Shown here piece after piece: positions 32,418 to 41,945 of a stretch of 64,000 nt of DNA. The stretch comes from Kingella oralis. GTDB lineage: Bacteria > Pseudomonadota > Gammaproteobacteria > Burkholderiales > Neisseriaceae. Each line of letters starts with the position of its first letter. Position 1 is the stretch's first letter. The DNA lies in contig NZ_CP059569.1 in NCBI RefSeq assembly GCF_014054985.1, positions 1,240,001-1,304,000 on the forward strand. The letters run 5' to 3'. Under the pieces are notes generated by a model. That model worked only from the letters and a program-made list of their open reading frames with translations. It did not search any database and was not told where the DNA came from. The translations under genes were made by a program, and so were the position numbers.

Positions 32418-32848
32418 CAGTTATTCCCTCCCACGGTAAAGGCAGCGCGTGCCGTTTCAATCACCCATTCACGGTTGCCCAATTCCTTGCCAAATTCCAC
32501 CGTGGGGCGGTTCACAATCCAAGCGGCATCGGTGGCAACCAATGTTGTGCCGCGTAAATCCGTCAGCATCAACGGAAACGGCTTATCGCCGCCGCTCAAA
32601 TGGTCAATAGACAGCAGCGTGTTCAACACATCATTGCTGCGGCTGGTTTGTTGCAAAGTCAGCGTGATTTTCACGCGCTTATCCGCACTCATCACGCGCG
32701 CCACTTCGCCATCCGCACCTGCCTGCGATGTGATGCCATCGCCCAAAGGCTCAATGCTCACAAACGTGCCATCTGCATAGCCCGTTACCGAATGCACGCC
32801 CACCACCAATTTCACACGGTCGGGCGAATAAGTTTTTACTGCACTCAT
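32417..32848 (-). CDS. Tail tube protein, DUF3277 family
   Basis: 143 residues; inner tube of the contractile tail. DRVKLVVGVHSVTGYADGTFVSIE with DKRVKITLTLQQTSRSNDVLNTLL fits the KPP10-like tube family. It lies directly downstream of the sheath. Confidence 0.85.
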   Translation of the reverse strand: MSAVKTYSPDRVKLVVGVHSVTGYADGTFVSIEPLGDGITSQAGADGEVARVMSADKRVKITLTLQQTSRSNDVLNTLLSIDHLSGGDKPFPLMLTDLRGTTLVATDAAWIVNRPTVEFGKELGNREWVIETARAAFTVGGNN

Positions 32849-32859
32849 CGTTTATCCTT

Positions 32860-34131
32860 TCATTCATAGCCTAAGCTAAATTTAATGTTCACCACATGAA
32901 TCGCCCCCGCCAAACGCGCCGAGCCGCCCAAATCGTTCAACACGCGGCTTGCCTTGTTGTTGGGCGAAATCTGCGACGCTTTCGGCTTCTTAATCGTGTA
33001 GCTGGGGACAACCTTATCGTTCTCGTCCAACTCCTCGGGCGCAATGCCGCCGCGGCGCACGCCAAGCTGCAAAGATTTCTGCATCGCATTGGCTAAAATG
33101 GTAATGCCCTCATCGGTGTAGGGGATTTTGCCGTCGCCGTTAATCAGCGCAAACGCCACATCTGCCTGCATTTCATTATGCAACCAATCGCGGAAACGAA
33201 TCACATCAATCCATTCACCCGCCGCCGTTTTGCCGCCTTGCGTCAGCGCAAACGATTTAAACATTTCAAACGTGGTGCAATTTTTTTCGCTGGCGGCAAT
33301 GTATTCGCCTTCCGCTAAACGGTCGGCAGTAATGCCTGCAAGGCGTTTGTTCGCCCACGTCTCACCGCCTGGGTAAAAAGTAAAACACTTCGCCATCAAC
33401 GCCGCTTCGTTAAATTCCGTTGCCGCTTCGCGGTCAAATACCACAAACGTGCGGAAATACTGCTTATCCATCAGTTTGGCAGCAATGTCGGTGCGTACTG
33501 CGCCATTCAACACTTTCACATCATCGGTTGCTGTGCCAAACAGCTTCACATTAGCTTCTGCCCACGCCGCCACTTCTAACACCACGCTTTCCGTGCGGTC
33601 AGCCACCACTAAGCCATACCACGAACCGCCCGCCTTGATGATTTCGTTCAGCGCGTCGGTGTAGCTTTCCGTTGCGCTCAATGCCATTGTGCCGCGTGTG
33701 GGCTTTACCGCAATATCTGCTGCTTCAGCAATCGTCAGCGTGTCGCCGCTTGCCGTTGCTTTCAGCGATGCAGGCAAAGCTGCCGCGCCTTGCGCCGCTG
33801 TACCATCAATATCCAATACTTCGCCGCTGGGCAGCGTGATTTTGGCGGTAATCTGCTCGCCCGATAGCGTGATTTTGCTTGCCGCGCGTCGCCCGATATA
33901 CACTTTCGCCAGCGTCGGCGTTTGCGAAAACGCCGCCAATGCTGCCTTGTAAATCGGGTCGCTTGCCGATAAACCCATATCCAGCAACTCACCCGCCGAA
34001 GTAATCGCCGCCATGCGTGCCGTGGTTGCCGCGTGCAAGCCCACAATCATCATATCGCTAAAACTTTCCGTGGCGATTGCCGTCGTGTTTAGCGAAATGT
34101 TTAACTTAACCAATCGGTCTAATTTTGCCAT
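32860..34131 (-). CDS. Tail sheath protein, DUF3383 family
   Basis: 423 residues; contractile sheath. It matches the DUF3383 pattern: LDRLVKLNISLNTTAIATESF at the start, SYTDALNEIIKAGGSWYGLV in the middle, and a C-terminal GAIHVVNIKFSLGY. Presence of a sheath makes this a myovirus-type tail. Confidence 0.88.
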   Translation of the reverse strand: MAKLDRLVKLNISLNTTAIATESFSDMMIVGLHAATTARMAAITSAGELLDMGLSASDPIYKAALAAFSQTPTLAKVYIGRRAASKITLSGEQITAKITLPSGEVLDIDGTAAQGAAALPASLKATASGDTLTIAEAADIAVKPTRGTMALSATESYTDALNEIIKAGGSWYGLVVADRTESVVLEVAAWAEANVKLFGTATDDVKVLNGAVRTDIAAKLMDKQYFRTFVVFDREAATEFNEAALMAKCFTFYPGGETWANKRLAGITADRLAEGEYIAASEKNCTTFEMFKSFALTQGGKTAAGEWIDVIRFRDWLHNEMQADVAFALINGDGKIPYTDEGITILANAMQKSLQLGVRRGGIAPEELDENDKVVPSYTIKKPKASQISPNNKASRVLNDLGGSARLAGAIHVVNIKFSLGYE

Positions 34132-34155
34132 GTCAAAACTCCATAAAAAAAGCGG

Positions 34156-34617
34156 CTACTGCCGCGTGGTTACATCTAAAACTGCTTTTTCAATTACAGG
34201 CACCGTCTCATCCATAGCCGCCATATAGCGATAACGAAACGACAACACCGCCTGCTCGTGATACTGCGCTTCAAACAGCTTGGGCACAGATTGCACCCGC
34301 TCTATATCAAACACCGCCGCATTCGCTGCATCCAGCGCATCGGCTGCCGCTTCGGTTTGCAATGCCATTGCCAACGCGTCCAAAATCTCAAACGCGCCAT
34401 CGCCATAGCATTGCACCGTTACCGCCGCTTCACGCACCGCCGATAATGCACGGCTGCCGCTTTCGCTAATCGGCGCACGCAGCACAGGTAAACTGGCATC
34501 CGCCGAGCGCACGTCCAGCGCGGCAAACACGTTTTCAGGCTGCCTGCCGTTTTCATACGCCCAAATCAGCGGCACAGGCAACAACGCTGCCAAAATATCG
34601 TACAAATACTCTTTCAT
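34156..34617 (-). CDS. Phage neck/tail terminator protein
   Basis: 153 residues. Start MKEYLYDILAALLPVPLIWAYEN; RYRYMAAMDETVPVIEKA near the end. Its place between connector and sheath and its length fit the neck terminator family (LIC_12616-like) that caps the tail. The start overlaps the previous gene by four bases. Confidence 0.7.
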   Translation of the reverse strand: MKEYLYDILAALLPVPLIWAYENGRQPENVFAALDVRSADASLPVLRAPISESGSRALSAVREAAVTVQCYGDGAFEILDALAMALQTEAAADALDAANAAVFDIERVQSVPKLFEAQYHEQAVLSFRYRYMAAMDETVPVIEKAVLDVTTRQ

Positions 34618-34940
34618 GGCTGCTCCGATACCGCGTAATAGCGGTAATGGCTGATGATGCCCATTTGAAACCGCGCCTGCGCGATGATGCGGTATTCCGT
34701 CCCCAGCCACAGCAACACATCGCCCATGTTGTCGTCCACCCGCAGCAGCGCATCGGTATAAATCTTAACCGCTCGCCCCATGCGTTTGCCCTCGGGCAAA
34801 TTCTCCCGCTCATCGTTGCGTATCGGCTGCACCGAAGCGGCGATAACCAACGTTTGCGTTTCCGTGCCTTGTTGCCAGCGCCCCTTGATATACGCCCCAT
34901 CGGCAAAACGGCGAATGGTGTGTTGTTTTCTTAATCCCAT
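34614..34940 (-). CDS. Head completion / tail-joining protein
   Basis: 108 residues, beta-rich (YIKGRWQQGTETQTLVIAASVQP, VKIYTDALLRV, LLWLGTEYRIIAQARF), the pattern of small head-closure proteins. An uptake sequence forms the ribosome-site region (AAAGGCAGCCTGAAATG). Confidence 0.65.
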   Translation of the reverse strand: MGLRKQHTIRRFADGAYIKGRWQQGTETQTLVIAASVQPIRNDERENLPEGKRMGRAVKIYTDALLRVDDNMGDVLLWLGTEYRIIAQARFQMGIISHYRYYAVSEQP

Positions 34941-34952
34941 TTCAGGCTGCCT

Positions 34953-35084
34953 TTAATCGTTTTCTTTGTGCCAAAATACATATCTCAAAAATGTACCCAG
35001 CACAGCGAGTAAGAAATACAACTTTACTAATGCCCAGAAAAAGTCCCAGCCGTTTAATGACAAAAACCATTCCAATGTTTCCAT
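34953..35084 (-). CDS. Small membrane protein, 43 residues
   Basis: One hydrophobic helix: METLEWFLSLNGWDFFWALV, then KLYFLLAVLGTFLRYVF and a charged HKEND end. It is AT-rich compared with its neighbours and wedged between connector genes, so it is probably an added gene. The ribosome site is weak. Function unknown. Confidence 0.5.
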   Translation of the reverse strand: METLEWFLSLNGWDFFWALVKLYFLLAVLGTFLRYVFWHKEND

Positions 35085-35116
35085 AACTTTGTTCCCGTGG
35101 TGTGGCAGCCTGAAAA

Positions 35117-35554
35117 CTACACTACCTCATATTCCACCGAATGAACCAACTGCCCCGTATCAATCAACGGTCGGTCAGACCCCTTGCGCTTAATCGTTGC
35201 AGGCGCATTCGGTGTCCAATTGCCATTGCGAATGTGCGCCCTTTGCACATCACGATACCAGTTGCCCAGTTGATGCAGCATCGCTTCCGCATCCGCCCCT
35301 TCCAGCACGCGATACACCACTCGCCGCTGCGCTTCGCTAATCTGCGCTGCGTTCTGCTCCGCACAATCCGCCATAAATGGGCGCGGCGGAATGTGGCGCG
35401 TGCCAAAGTGGTTGTAAATAGCAATGTCCACCATATCATCATGCGAGCCGCCTTGAATACCCACCTTAACCACCCGTCCATTCAGCCTTTGCGTGTTGCC
35501 GATAATATCATCCAAGCCAAAATCGTTAATTTCCACATCCACAGCCGCCACCAT
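35117..35554 (-). CDS. Tail completion protein, HK97 gp10 / virion morphogenesis-like
   Basis: 145 residues. VVKVGIQGGSHDDMVDIAIYNHFGTRHIPPRPFM and LIDTGQLVHSVEYEV are the two hallmarks of this family (the RPFM and DTGxL motifs). Starts inside the 3' end of the preceding connector gene; MVAAVDVEINDF chosen as start. Confidence 0.82.
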   Translation of the reverse strand: MVAAVDVEINDFGLDDIIGNTQRLNGRVVKVGIQGGSHDDMVDIAIYNHFGTRHIPPRPFMADCAEQNAAQISEAQRRVVYRVLEGADAEAMLHQLGNWYRDVQRAHIRNGNWTPNAPATIKRKGSDRPLIDTGQLVHSVEYEVV

Positions 35555-35900
35555 ATTGCGACACAATAATCGCACCGCGTTTGCACAAATCCGCCAGCTT
35601 TTGATACTGCGCCAAATAACCGCAAGGGTCGCCGCCATTATTGCCATAGCTGCGCGACAAATCGCCCTCACGCTCCGACACTACGCCCACAGGCACAACC
35701 ACCGCCCCTTGCGCTGCTGCCGAAAGTGCGTTTACCGCTAAATAGCCCGCGTAATACAACACCGCGCGTTCTTTCAACTTGTCGGATAAGCAAGGCGGCG
35801 CAAACTCCGCCGCCAAAATCAGCATCTTTTCCAATAACGCATCATCCGCAGCAGCAACATAAGGGCAAAGCAAACGCAGCTTATCAATCAGCGGGTTCAT
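35526..35900 (-). CDS. Head-tail connector, DUF4054 family
   Basis: 124 residues, helical adaptor below the portal (MNPLIDKLRLLCPYVAAADDALLEKMLILAAEF; AVLYYAGYLAVNALSAAAQG; DPCGYLAQYQKL). The pattern is that of DUF4054 adaptors. A cysteine/glycine-rich end (GGGCGCGN) is unusual. Confidence 0.8.
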   Translation of the reverse strand: MNPLIDKLRLLCPYVAAADDALLEKMLILAAEFAPPCLSDKLKERAVLYYAGYLAVNALSAAAQGAVVVPVGVVSEREGDLSRSYGNNGGDPCGYLAQYQKLADLCKRGAIIVSQYGGGCGCGN

Positions 35901-36181
35901 TGTGCGCCTGCCAATGCCAGCAAATTCTCTTTCTTGGCATCGCTGGCAAATTCAACGCCTTTTTCCGTCAAATACTGGCGCAACTGCTCCACTGTCATCT
36001 TGGTTACATCTTCTTGCTTGGGTGGTTCTGACTTAGGCTGTTCTAACACTTCCAAATGCCCGCTTTCAACCAAGCTCAATACGCCCGCATCGTTATCCGC
36101 CACTTCGGCTTCCTGCATCGGCGCAAGCACCGTCATGCCATTCAATACCACCACAGCGGGTTTAATGTTTTTGATTAACAT
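35897..36181 (-). CDS. Small head-region protein with HeH/LEM-like C-terminus
   Basis: 94 residues. N-terminal beta part (MLIKNIKPAVVVLNGMTVLAPM) and C-terminal MTVEQLRQYLTEKGVEFASDAKKENLLALA, the helix-extended-helix pattern found in small phage head proteins. It lies between capsid and connector. Confidence 0.7.
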   Translation of the reverse strand: MLIKNIKPAVVVLNGMTVLAPMQEAEVADNDAGVLSLVESGHLEVLEQPKSEPPKQEDVTKMTVEQLRQYLTEKGVEFASDAKKENLLALAGAQ

Positions 36182-36242
36182 AGATTTTCTCCATAAAAAA
36201 GGCTGCCGAAGCAGCCCTGTATAACCCAAATTTTCAGCCAGC

Positions 36243-37217
36243 CTAAGCCGCCGCAATCTCACACTTAGAAAACGCCAGCGGATAATGCACCACTACGCCC
36301 GCCGTGCGTGCGTAGCAAGGCACAACCACTTCCAAGCCGCGCGCCTGCGCTTCCATTTGGTTAAACGCCATCGGCAACTCATGGCTCATGTTTTCCGCGT
36401 CAAATTCGCCGATAAACAGCAAATGCTTGCCGCCTGCGCCCGCGCCGTCAAATTCGGGCGCTTCCACCAATTGCAGCGAAGGATGTTTCTTGCCAAAAAA
36501 CTCCCACACCGTAATGCCGTGCGCTTCGGTGTAGATTTTGGAAGTCAATAGCGCGTGCAATGTGCTGGCAACCACCAGGCGGTTCGGCGTATGCACCCCT
36601 TTGCTTTGCAAGCGCACCGCATTCCACAGCGCGTCCAAATCGGCGATGATTTCCGCGCCTGTTGCCTGCGCCCAAGCCTTGCCGCTAGGCAGCGTGGTAA
36701 CACCGATATTTGGGTGGGTGGTCATGCCATACAAGCCATATTCCGCATCGCCCACCATCGCCACTTTGTTCAGCTTCACTTCAATCGCACGGCGAGCAGC
36801 CTCGCCTTTGCGGGTGGGTAGGTTGGTGCCTAATCCCGCCGATGCTTTCAGTTCCATGATGTTAAAGCCGTAGGAATCGGCAACGGTTTTCACGCGCACG
36901 GTGTGTTCTGTCCCAAGTACATCTGCGCGGGGCAAATCATCGGCATAATTTGCCACAATCTTTGCCATGCCCACAGTGTCATAGGTTTTATAGACCACCG
37001 TTTCGGCGTATTCAGGCACATCAGAAGCAATCGGAACAAGCCCCAAGCCCAACATCGGCGGGCGTTTTTTCTCATAGATTTTGGCTTTCACAAAATCCAA
37101 TTCACGCGCGGCAAACACGCTTTCGTCTTCGCGCATTGCGTTGCCCGTAGATTGCGCAAATTGCGCGATAACAGATTTTTCCGCTTCATCATAGTGCAAA
37201 TGTTTTTGCATCATCAT
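36243..37217 (-). CDS. Major capsid protein, DUF2184 family
   Basis: 324 residues. Family pattern in FAARELDFVKAKIYEKKRPPML, GLGLVPIASDVPEYAETVVYK, FFGKKHPSLQLVEAPEFDG and RTAGVVVHYPLAFSKCEIAAA. Three ATGs in a row begin the gene; AAAGGA is best spaced for the third (37211), so the protein may be two residues shorter. Confidence 0.88.
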   Translation of the reverse strand: MMMQKHLHYDEAEKSVIAQFAQSTGNAMREDESVFAARELDFVKAKIYEKKRPPMLGLGLVPIASDVPEYAETVVYKTYDTVGMAKIVANYADDLPRADVLGTEHTVRVKTVADSYGFNIMELKASAGLGTNLPTRKGEAARRAIEVKLNKVAMVGDAEYGLYGMTTHPNIGVTTLPSGKAWAQATGAEIIADLDALWNAVRLQSKGVHTPNRLVVASTLHALLTSKIYTEAHGITVWEFFGKKHPSLQLVEAPEFDGAGAGGKHLLFIGEFDAENMSHELPMAFNQMEAQARGLEVVVPCYARTAGVVVHYPLAFSKCEIAAA

Positions 37218-37226
37218 TTCCTTTCA

Positions 37227-37655
37227 TTAAGCTGTTGGTGCGTGCAGCTCAACGCAAGCAATCTTGCCACCTGCCACGCTTTTCACATCGCGGATAACCG
37301 CATTTTTCAGGCTGTCGGCTGCCGAATTATCCAGCAGCCCCGCCGCGTTAAACTTCACCGCTTCGCCTTTGGCAACGGTTTTGCCTGCCGCCACTTTTAC
37401 CCAGCAAAGCCCGCGCGTCATCACCGAAACGCAATCGCCTTGTTTATAGGGAGCAAGCGGCGTGTGCGAATGAATCACCACGCCCACGGCTTTTGTGCCT
37501 TTGCCCGCTACCGCCGCGCCGTTGGCATCCATGCCCACAATCACGCCTGCGGTTAAACCATCTGCGGCAACCGCATAGCTTTCCACGCGGTCAAAGCCGC
37601 TGTCTGCTTTCATGCCGGCAAACGCCGCATCCATTTGGTCGTCATACATAGCCAT
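37227..37655 (-). CDS. Head decoration / cement protein
   Basis: 142 residues, small beta-rich protein (DGLTAGVIVGMDANGAAVAG, VGVVIHSHTPLAPYKQGDCVSVMTRG) of the structural-cement type, directly before the capsid gene. It stabilises the capsid lattice. Confidence 0.78.
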   Translation of the reverse strand: MAMYDDQMDAAFAGMKADSGFDRVESYAVAADGLTAGVIVGMDANGAAVAGKGTKAVGVVIHSHTPLAPYKQGDCVSVMTRGLCWVKVAAGKTVAKGEAVKFNAAGLLDNSAADSLKNAVIRDVKSVAGGKIACVELHAPTA

Positions 37656-38698
37656 TATTCAGCCCCTTTCAAATTTGATTTGTATTGCTCACGCGCCTGC
37701 GCCGCCGATACGCCGCCCGCGCCATCCTTATCCGCCATATCTTGACGCTGCCCCGCCAAGGCTTTGTTTTTCGCCTGCTCGTCATGCGCCGCCAACGCCA
37801 TATCAAACGCCGCCGCCACATAATCATCGGTTTTGCCGTCCAACACGAGCGCATCGCCGCGAATGGCTTTAATCACCGCTACTTTAATCTCGCGCGCGGC
37901 GGTGTCTTCTTTAAAGTCCACGCCATGCGTTTTGGCGACTGCTTCCAGTTGCAAACGTTCGCGCGCTTCTTTTAGCGCATCTTGCTTGATTTGCGGCTGC
38001 TTGTCTTGCAACGCCTTCAAATCGGCTTCTGCGCTATCGGCGCGGGCTTCGGCTTGGGCAAGTTTGATTTTGCCCGCCGCCTCATCCTGCTTTAATTGAT
38101 TAAACGCCTGAATCACTTCGGGCGCGGCATCGTATTCAATGCCGTTATCCAAACAGATTTTTGTCATCGTTTCGTCCTTATCATCCACGGCTTCGTTGCC
38201 GTCCATATTCAACCGCGCATTGCCTGCGCGTCCCTTGCTCACAATCGCTAAGTGGTTGGGGCGGATATTGCGCTGTATCGCATCGTAGCGTTCGCCTTCG
38301 GGCGTGATGCCAGCGGTTTCCTCCAAATCCAACTCATAGCCGACTGAAAGTTCTTTGTTGCCCGCGTTAATCGCTGCGGGGTTGTGAATCACAATATCGG
38401 CAATCAGGTTATTGCCGTCTTGCCTTGCCTCACCCAGCACCGCGCCTATCGTATGATTGGCGGCATTGGCACTGGTTACCAATCCGGGATGGCCGTTTGT
38501 AATTGGCAGCCCTTTGTAGCCTTTCAGACTGTCCGCGCGGAATACCTCTTCAGGCGGGCGATATTCGCGCCGCTCGCTGCCATCTGCATTGCGATAAACA
38601 AAAACGCCCGTTCGCGTGAGAACAGGCGTGTCGTGAATAAAACCATCTTGATTGCGCCGCGCTTTCATTTCCGCGCGGTCATAGCGGATGACGCTCAT
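37655..38698 (-). CDS. Prohead protease-scaffold fusion, DUF2213 family
   Basis: 347 residues. The N-terminal half (FIHDTPVLTRTGVFVYRNADG, LPITNGHPGLVTSANAANHTIG, NKELSVGYELDLEETAG) is the DUF2213 protease-like domain. The C-terminal half is a coiled coil (KLAQAEARADSAEADLKALQ) that would act as scaffold. One gene thus serves both protease and scaffold roles, next to the cement and capsid genes. Confidence 0.82.
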   Translation of the reverse strand: MSVIRYDRAEMKARRNQDGFIHDTPVLTRTGVFVYRNADGSERREYRPPEEVFRADSLKGYKGLPITNGHPGLVTSANAANHTIGAVLGEARQDGNNLIADIVIHNPAAINAGNKELSVGYELDLEETAGITPEGERYDAIQRNIRPNHLAIVSKGRAGNARLNMDGNEAVDDKDETMTKICLDNGIEYDAAPEVIQAFNQLKQDEAAGKIKLAQAEARADSAEADLKALQDKQPQIKQDALKEARERLQLEAVAKTHGVDFKEDTAAREIKVAVIKAIRGDALVLDGKTDDYVAAAFDMALAAHDEQAKNKALAGQRQDMADKDGAGGVSAAQAREQYKSNLKGAE

Positions 38699-39494
38699 AA
38701 ACCATTCCTTTCAAATCAGCAAAATCAGGGTAAATGCCTTCTGCGCTGCATCGGCATTGAATCGGCTCGCTTGGGTGTCCGTCTGATGGCGGATTATCCC
38801 AAGCAAACACTTTACCTTCGCGCTCGCGGTGTTCATGGCGCACGCGCTCATCCAGCGAAGTGCGCCAAACGTATTGCGTAACGCCAATGCCGCGTTGCCG
38901 CTCCATCGTAAGCTGCCCATTGAGTTTGCCGATTTGGTCGCGGGCAATCAAGCGCGCGCGGCTTTTGGGCAGCGCATAAGTCTCACGGATAAAATCCGCA
39001 AGCTGCGAATGGGGCATACCCGCGCGAACCGCCGCCACAATCTTGCCGTGCAGCGTTTCCAAATACTGCGCAGGTATCGATTTAATCAAACGGATATTCT
39101 CCGCTTCAAACTGTTTCATCACATCCAACAACCACGGCTCATGCGCGAACACATCCACCGCAAACACCGAGCGCACCACCGCTTGAAACTGCCGCGCGTT
39201 AAAACGATTCACTTCGCGCAATAAGCCCAACGCCCCCGCAATCGTTTTTTCAGGCTGCCTAAACACATCGGCAATGCCCACTACCCACCGCCGCAGCCGC
39301 TCATACCAACCGCTGCTTTCAGGGATGTCATCCAGCGCGTCTTGGCGCAAATCCAACAAAGGCAGTTGCCGCTCAATTTCCGCCGCAATGCTATCGGCAA
39401 AAACCAGCAGCAGCCGCTCATATTCGCGCTCCGTGGCGTGCGGATACAACCAGCGCTTAGGTTTTCGCCGCGTAGTCTTGGGCATCTGCGCCAT
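38679..39494 (-). CDS. Head morphogenesis protein, Mu gpF-like
   Basis: 271 residues. C-terminal MuF domain: ARLIARDQIGKLNGQLTMERQRGIGVTQYVWRT, then REGKVFAWDNPPSDGHP and QCRCSAEGIYP with the paired cysteines. Start at MAQMPKTTRRK, five bases after GAGGT. It overlaps the portal gene by 38 bases and the protease gene by 20. Confidence 0.87.
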   Translation of the reverse strand: MAQMPKTTRRKPKRWLYPHATEREYERLLLVFADSIAAEIERQLPLLDLRQDALDDIPESSGWYERLRRWVVGIADVFRQPEKTIAGALGLLREVNRFNARQFQAVVRSVFAVDVFAHEPWLLDVMKQFEAENIRLIKSIPAQYLETLHGKIVAAVRAGMPHSQLADFIRETYALPKSRARLIARDQIGKLNGQLTMERQRGIGVTQYVWRTSLDERVRHEHREREGKVFAWDNPPSDGHPSEPIQCRCSAEGIYPDFADLKGMVYERHPL

Positions 39495-40722
39495 CGTGTA
39501 CCTCACGTTTCAAACCAAATTGCTCTCGCTGGGCGAAATAATCCGCCGCCTGCGTCTCGCTTACTGCACCAATAGACACCGCCTGCGCCACCGCATCAAC
39601 TTCGGTTTTCAGCGTATCTACTGCCAGTTTCGCCATGTCCGCCTGCTCGCGTGCTGTTGGCACATACAACGGCGACCACTTAATGCGCCAGCCATCAGGG
39701 ATTTTGCCCTTGATGCCGTTTTGCAATACCAACAGCGCAATCAGCCGCTCCAACATATTGCCCACACGCACCCGCTCCGCTTCCACCAATTCATGGAAAT
39801 TGCGCAAATCGCCTTCACCCGTGGCAGATAGCCCACTCGCCGATTGCCCAAACAACTGCGCCAGCGGAATACCCGTCTCCGCCGAAATCACTTGCTCAAA
39901 CTTGCCGATGATGTCAGTCAGCCCGCTCACATTCATATCGTTTACGGTGTAGCTATCCTCGCCATCCACCGCCACCGTGTTCAGTACCCCGCGCGAAGCA
40001 TCCACCGCCTGAATGCGCTGCTGCACCGAATTCTCCATGCCACCATCAATCAAATCAGCCAAGCCCTTCATGGCGTAAACAGGCTGCTGCTTGCGGTCTA
40101 AAATCTGCTTGGTGCGCTCGCGCGTGGTTTCCCAATCCAAAATAGCCTTGTAAGCACAGTCAACCGCATTGCCACCTTGCCAATAAATGCGCGTGTCTTT
40201 CAGCATTTCAGGCAGCCTGAAACCGTGAATCGGAAACACACGGCTTTCATGTACCACAAACTGCTTTTCGCGCGACGAAATACGGTAAAACTCCGGCTCG
40301 CCGAAATTCTTTTGCGTGGCATCGCCATACAGCGCCCCTTCCACCGACACCTGATTGATGCCGAACACCCGCAATTCCACCACTTCCACATCGCGCGACA
40401 CATCCAACGGCTCGTTCAACCCTTTGCCGTCTGCCACCAACGGAACAACGCACGCGCCGCCAAACAAACGCGCCAGCTTCAACGCATAAGCCGCCGTTTC
40501 AAACACATTCAAACGGTCAAGCTCAGATGCCAGCAGATTGTCCGCATCACCCTCAATCTCAAATCCACCTGATAATGCCTTATCAGCGGGCAAATCCACC
40601 ACGCGGCGAAAAATACCGCCCTGCGCATACAAAAAAGGCGCGGAAACCGAAGTAACCCGCGCCGGCGATTTACCGCCCAACACCGCCTGCAAAAAACCAT
40701 CCACCCTAAACTGCTTACTCAT
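39457..40722 (-). CDS. Portal protein, DUF1073 family
   Basis: 421 residues; dodecameric DNA gate. FRRVVDLPADKALSGGFEIEG, RLFGGACVVPLVADG, ETGIPLAQLFGQSASGLSATGEGD are all characteristic of the DUF1073 portals. Its start overlaps the terminase stop. Confidence 0.9.
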   Translation of the reverse strand: MSKQFRVDGFLQAVLGGKSPARVTSVSAPFLYAQGGIFRRVVDLPADKALSGGFEIEGDADNLLASELDRLNVFETAAYALKLARLFGGACVVPLVADGKGLNEPLDVSRDVEVVELRVFGINQVSVEGALYGDATQKNFGEPEFYRISSREKQFVVHESRVFPIHGFRLPEMLKDTRIYWQGGNAVDCAYKAILDWETTRERTKQILDRKQQPVYAMKGLADLIDGGMENSVQQRIQAVDASRGVLNTVAVDGEDSYTVNDMNVSGLTDIIGKFEQVISAETGIPLAQLFGQSASGLSATGEGDLRNFHELVEAERVRVGNMLERLIALLVLQNGIKGKIPDGWRIKWSPLYVPTAREQADMAKLAVDTLKTEVDAVAQAVSIGAVSETQAADYFAQREQFGLKREVHDGADAQDYAAKT

Positions 40723-41945
40723 AATGACAAAGCCTTAAATCGTTTCATCGCGTCCATACTGCCAATCAGCGGCTCAATGGCATAACGCACCGCGTCAATG
40801 TAATGGTTATGCTCATCCAACAGCACAGGCAACACATCCCCGCTCAAACGGTCAATCTTGTAGCTATACAGCCGAAACTCCTGCGCCGTGTTCTCGCAAC
40901 GCGGGTGGATAACCACTTTCTCAAACGACTTGATAAATTCAATACCGTCTTCCACGCTGCCCTTGCCCTTAACGGCACCCACGATGCGAGGCAAACCATG
41001 CCGCCGCAAATAACTGATGCTTTCAGGTCGCGCACTATCCGCCCGCACCACATAGCGCCCAATATCAGGCATCGCTGCCTGCAATACCGCCGCAGTGTCG
41101 TCCAATTCAATGCCCACGCCGCCTGCTTCACGCTCAATATACAGTTTGTTGTCGTGTATCCAACATTGCACCGCTGCCGTAGGGTCTTGTGAAAAGCCAA
41201 AGTCCAAGCCGAAATATGCGCCGTCCCAATTTTCGCCCGGCACAAACTCCGCAATCTCATACTTGCCGCGAAACACCTGCGCCTCGCTCTGCTCGTAATA
41301 CGCGCCTTCCCAAATCCACGCATAGCGGGCAGGGTCAAGCGTTTGCTGCTGATGCCGCCGCAACTCTTCCAATTCAGGTGGGAAAAACGGATTGTCGCCG
41401 TAATTCATCTCCATAATGCACGAACGTGGCGGCGGATTTTTACGAAAACGCCTATCCGTCGCGCTGTTTTCCTGCTTTGGATTCCAAATCACCCAAATTT
41501 CCGACTTCGGCGCACGAATGGTCGGCTCCAACACTTCCCACGCCGCTTCCGAGATGTCTTCCGCTTCTTCCACGATGCACACATCAATTTTCGCCAACGA
41601 CTTCACCGACTGGATATTGTTGCGCAGCCCTTTAAACAGAAACTCCGTACCGTTGCGCCCGCGTATATAGTCCACGCCCACATCGTAAGCCACTTCCAAC
41701 CACGGTTCGGATGCAATCGCCGCCTTCAACTCCGCGTAAAACGACTCCTTGATGGAATTCTGAAATTCCCGCGTACACAAAAAACGCAGCGGCTCAACAA
41801 GGCCCCATATCGCCGCCATCTTGGCAAAGTTAAACGACTTGCCCGACCCACGCCCGCCCCACGACCCGCGAAAACGCAACGCCCCGCGCGGCAGCCTGAA
41901 AATCCTTTTGATTTTAGGCGGCAGCTTAACCTGTACTCTCATCAT
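40719..41945 (-). CDS. terL: Terminase large subunit
   Basis: Packaging ATPase and nuclease, 408 residues. Walker A GGRGSGKSFNFAK, Walker B IDVCIVEEAEDIS, nuclease domain with FGLDFGFSQDPTA, VVRADSARPESI and DEHNHYIDAVRYA holding the acidic metal ligands. Start taken at MMRVQVKLPPKI, overlapping the small subunit by 20 bases. Belongs to the PBSX/SPP1-type terminase group by pattern. Confidence 0.92.
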   Translation of the reverse strand: MMRVQVKLPPKIKRIFRLPRGALRFRGSWGGRGSGKSFNFAKMAAIWGLVEPLRFLCTREFQNSIKESFYAELKAAIASEPWLEVAYDVGVDYIRGRNGTEFLFKGLRNNIQSVKSLAKIDVCIVEEAEDISEAAWEVLEPTIRAPKSEIWVIWNPKQENSATDRRFRKNPPPRSCIMEMNYGDNPFFPPELEELRRHQQQTLDPARYAWIWEGAYYEQSEAQVFRGKYEIAEFVPGENWDGAYFGLDFGFSQDPTAAVQCWIHDNKLYIEREAGGVGIELDDTAAVLQAAMPDIGRYVVRADSARPESISYLRRHGLPRIVGAVKGKGSVEDGIEFIKSFEKVVIHPRCENTAQEFRLYSYKIDRLSGDVLPVLLDEHNHYIDAVRYAIEPLIGSMDAMKRFKALSL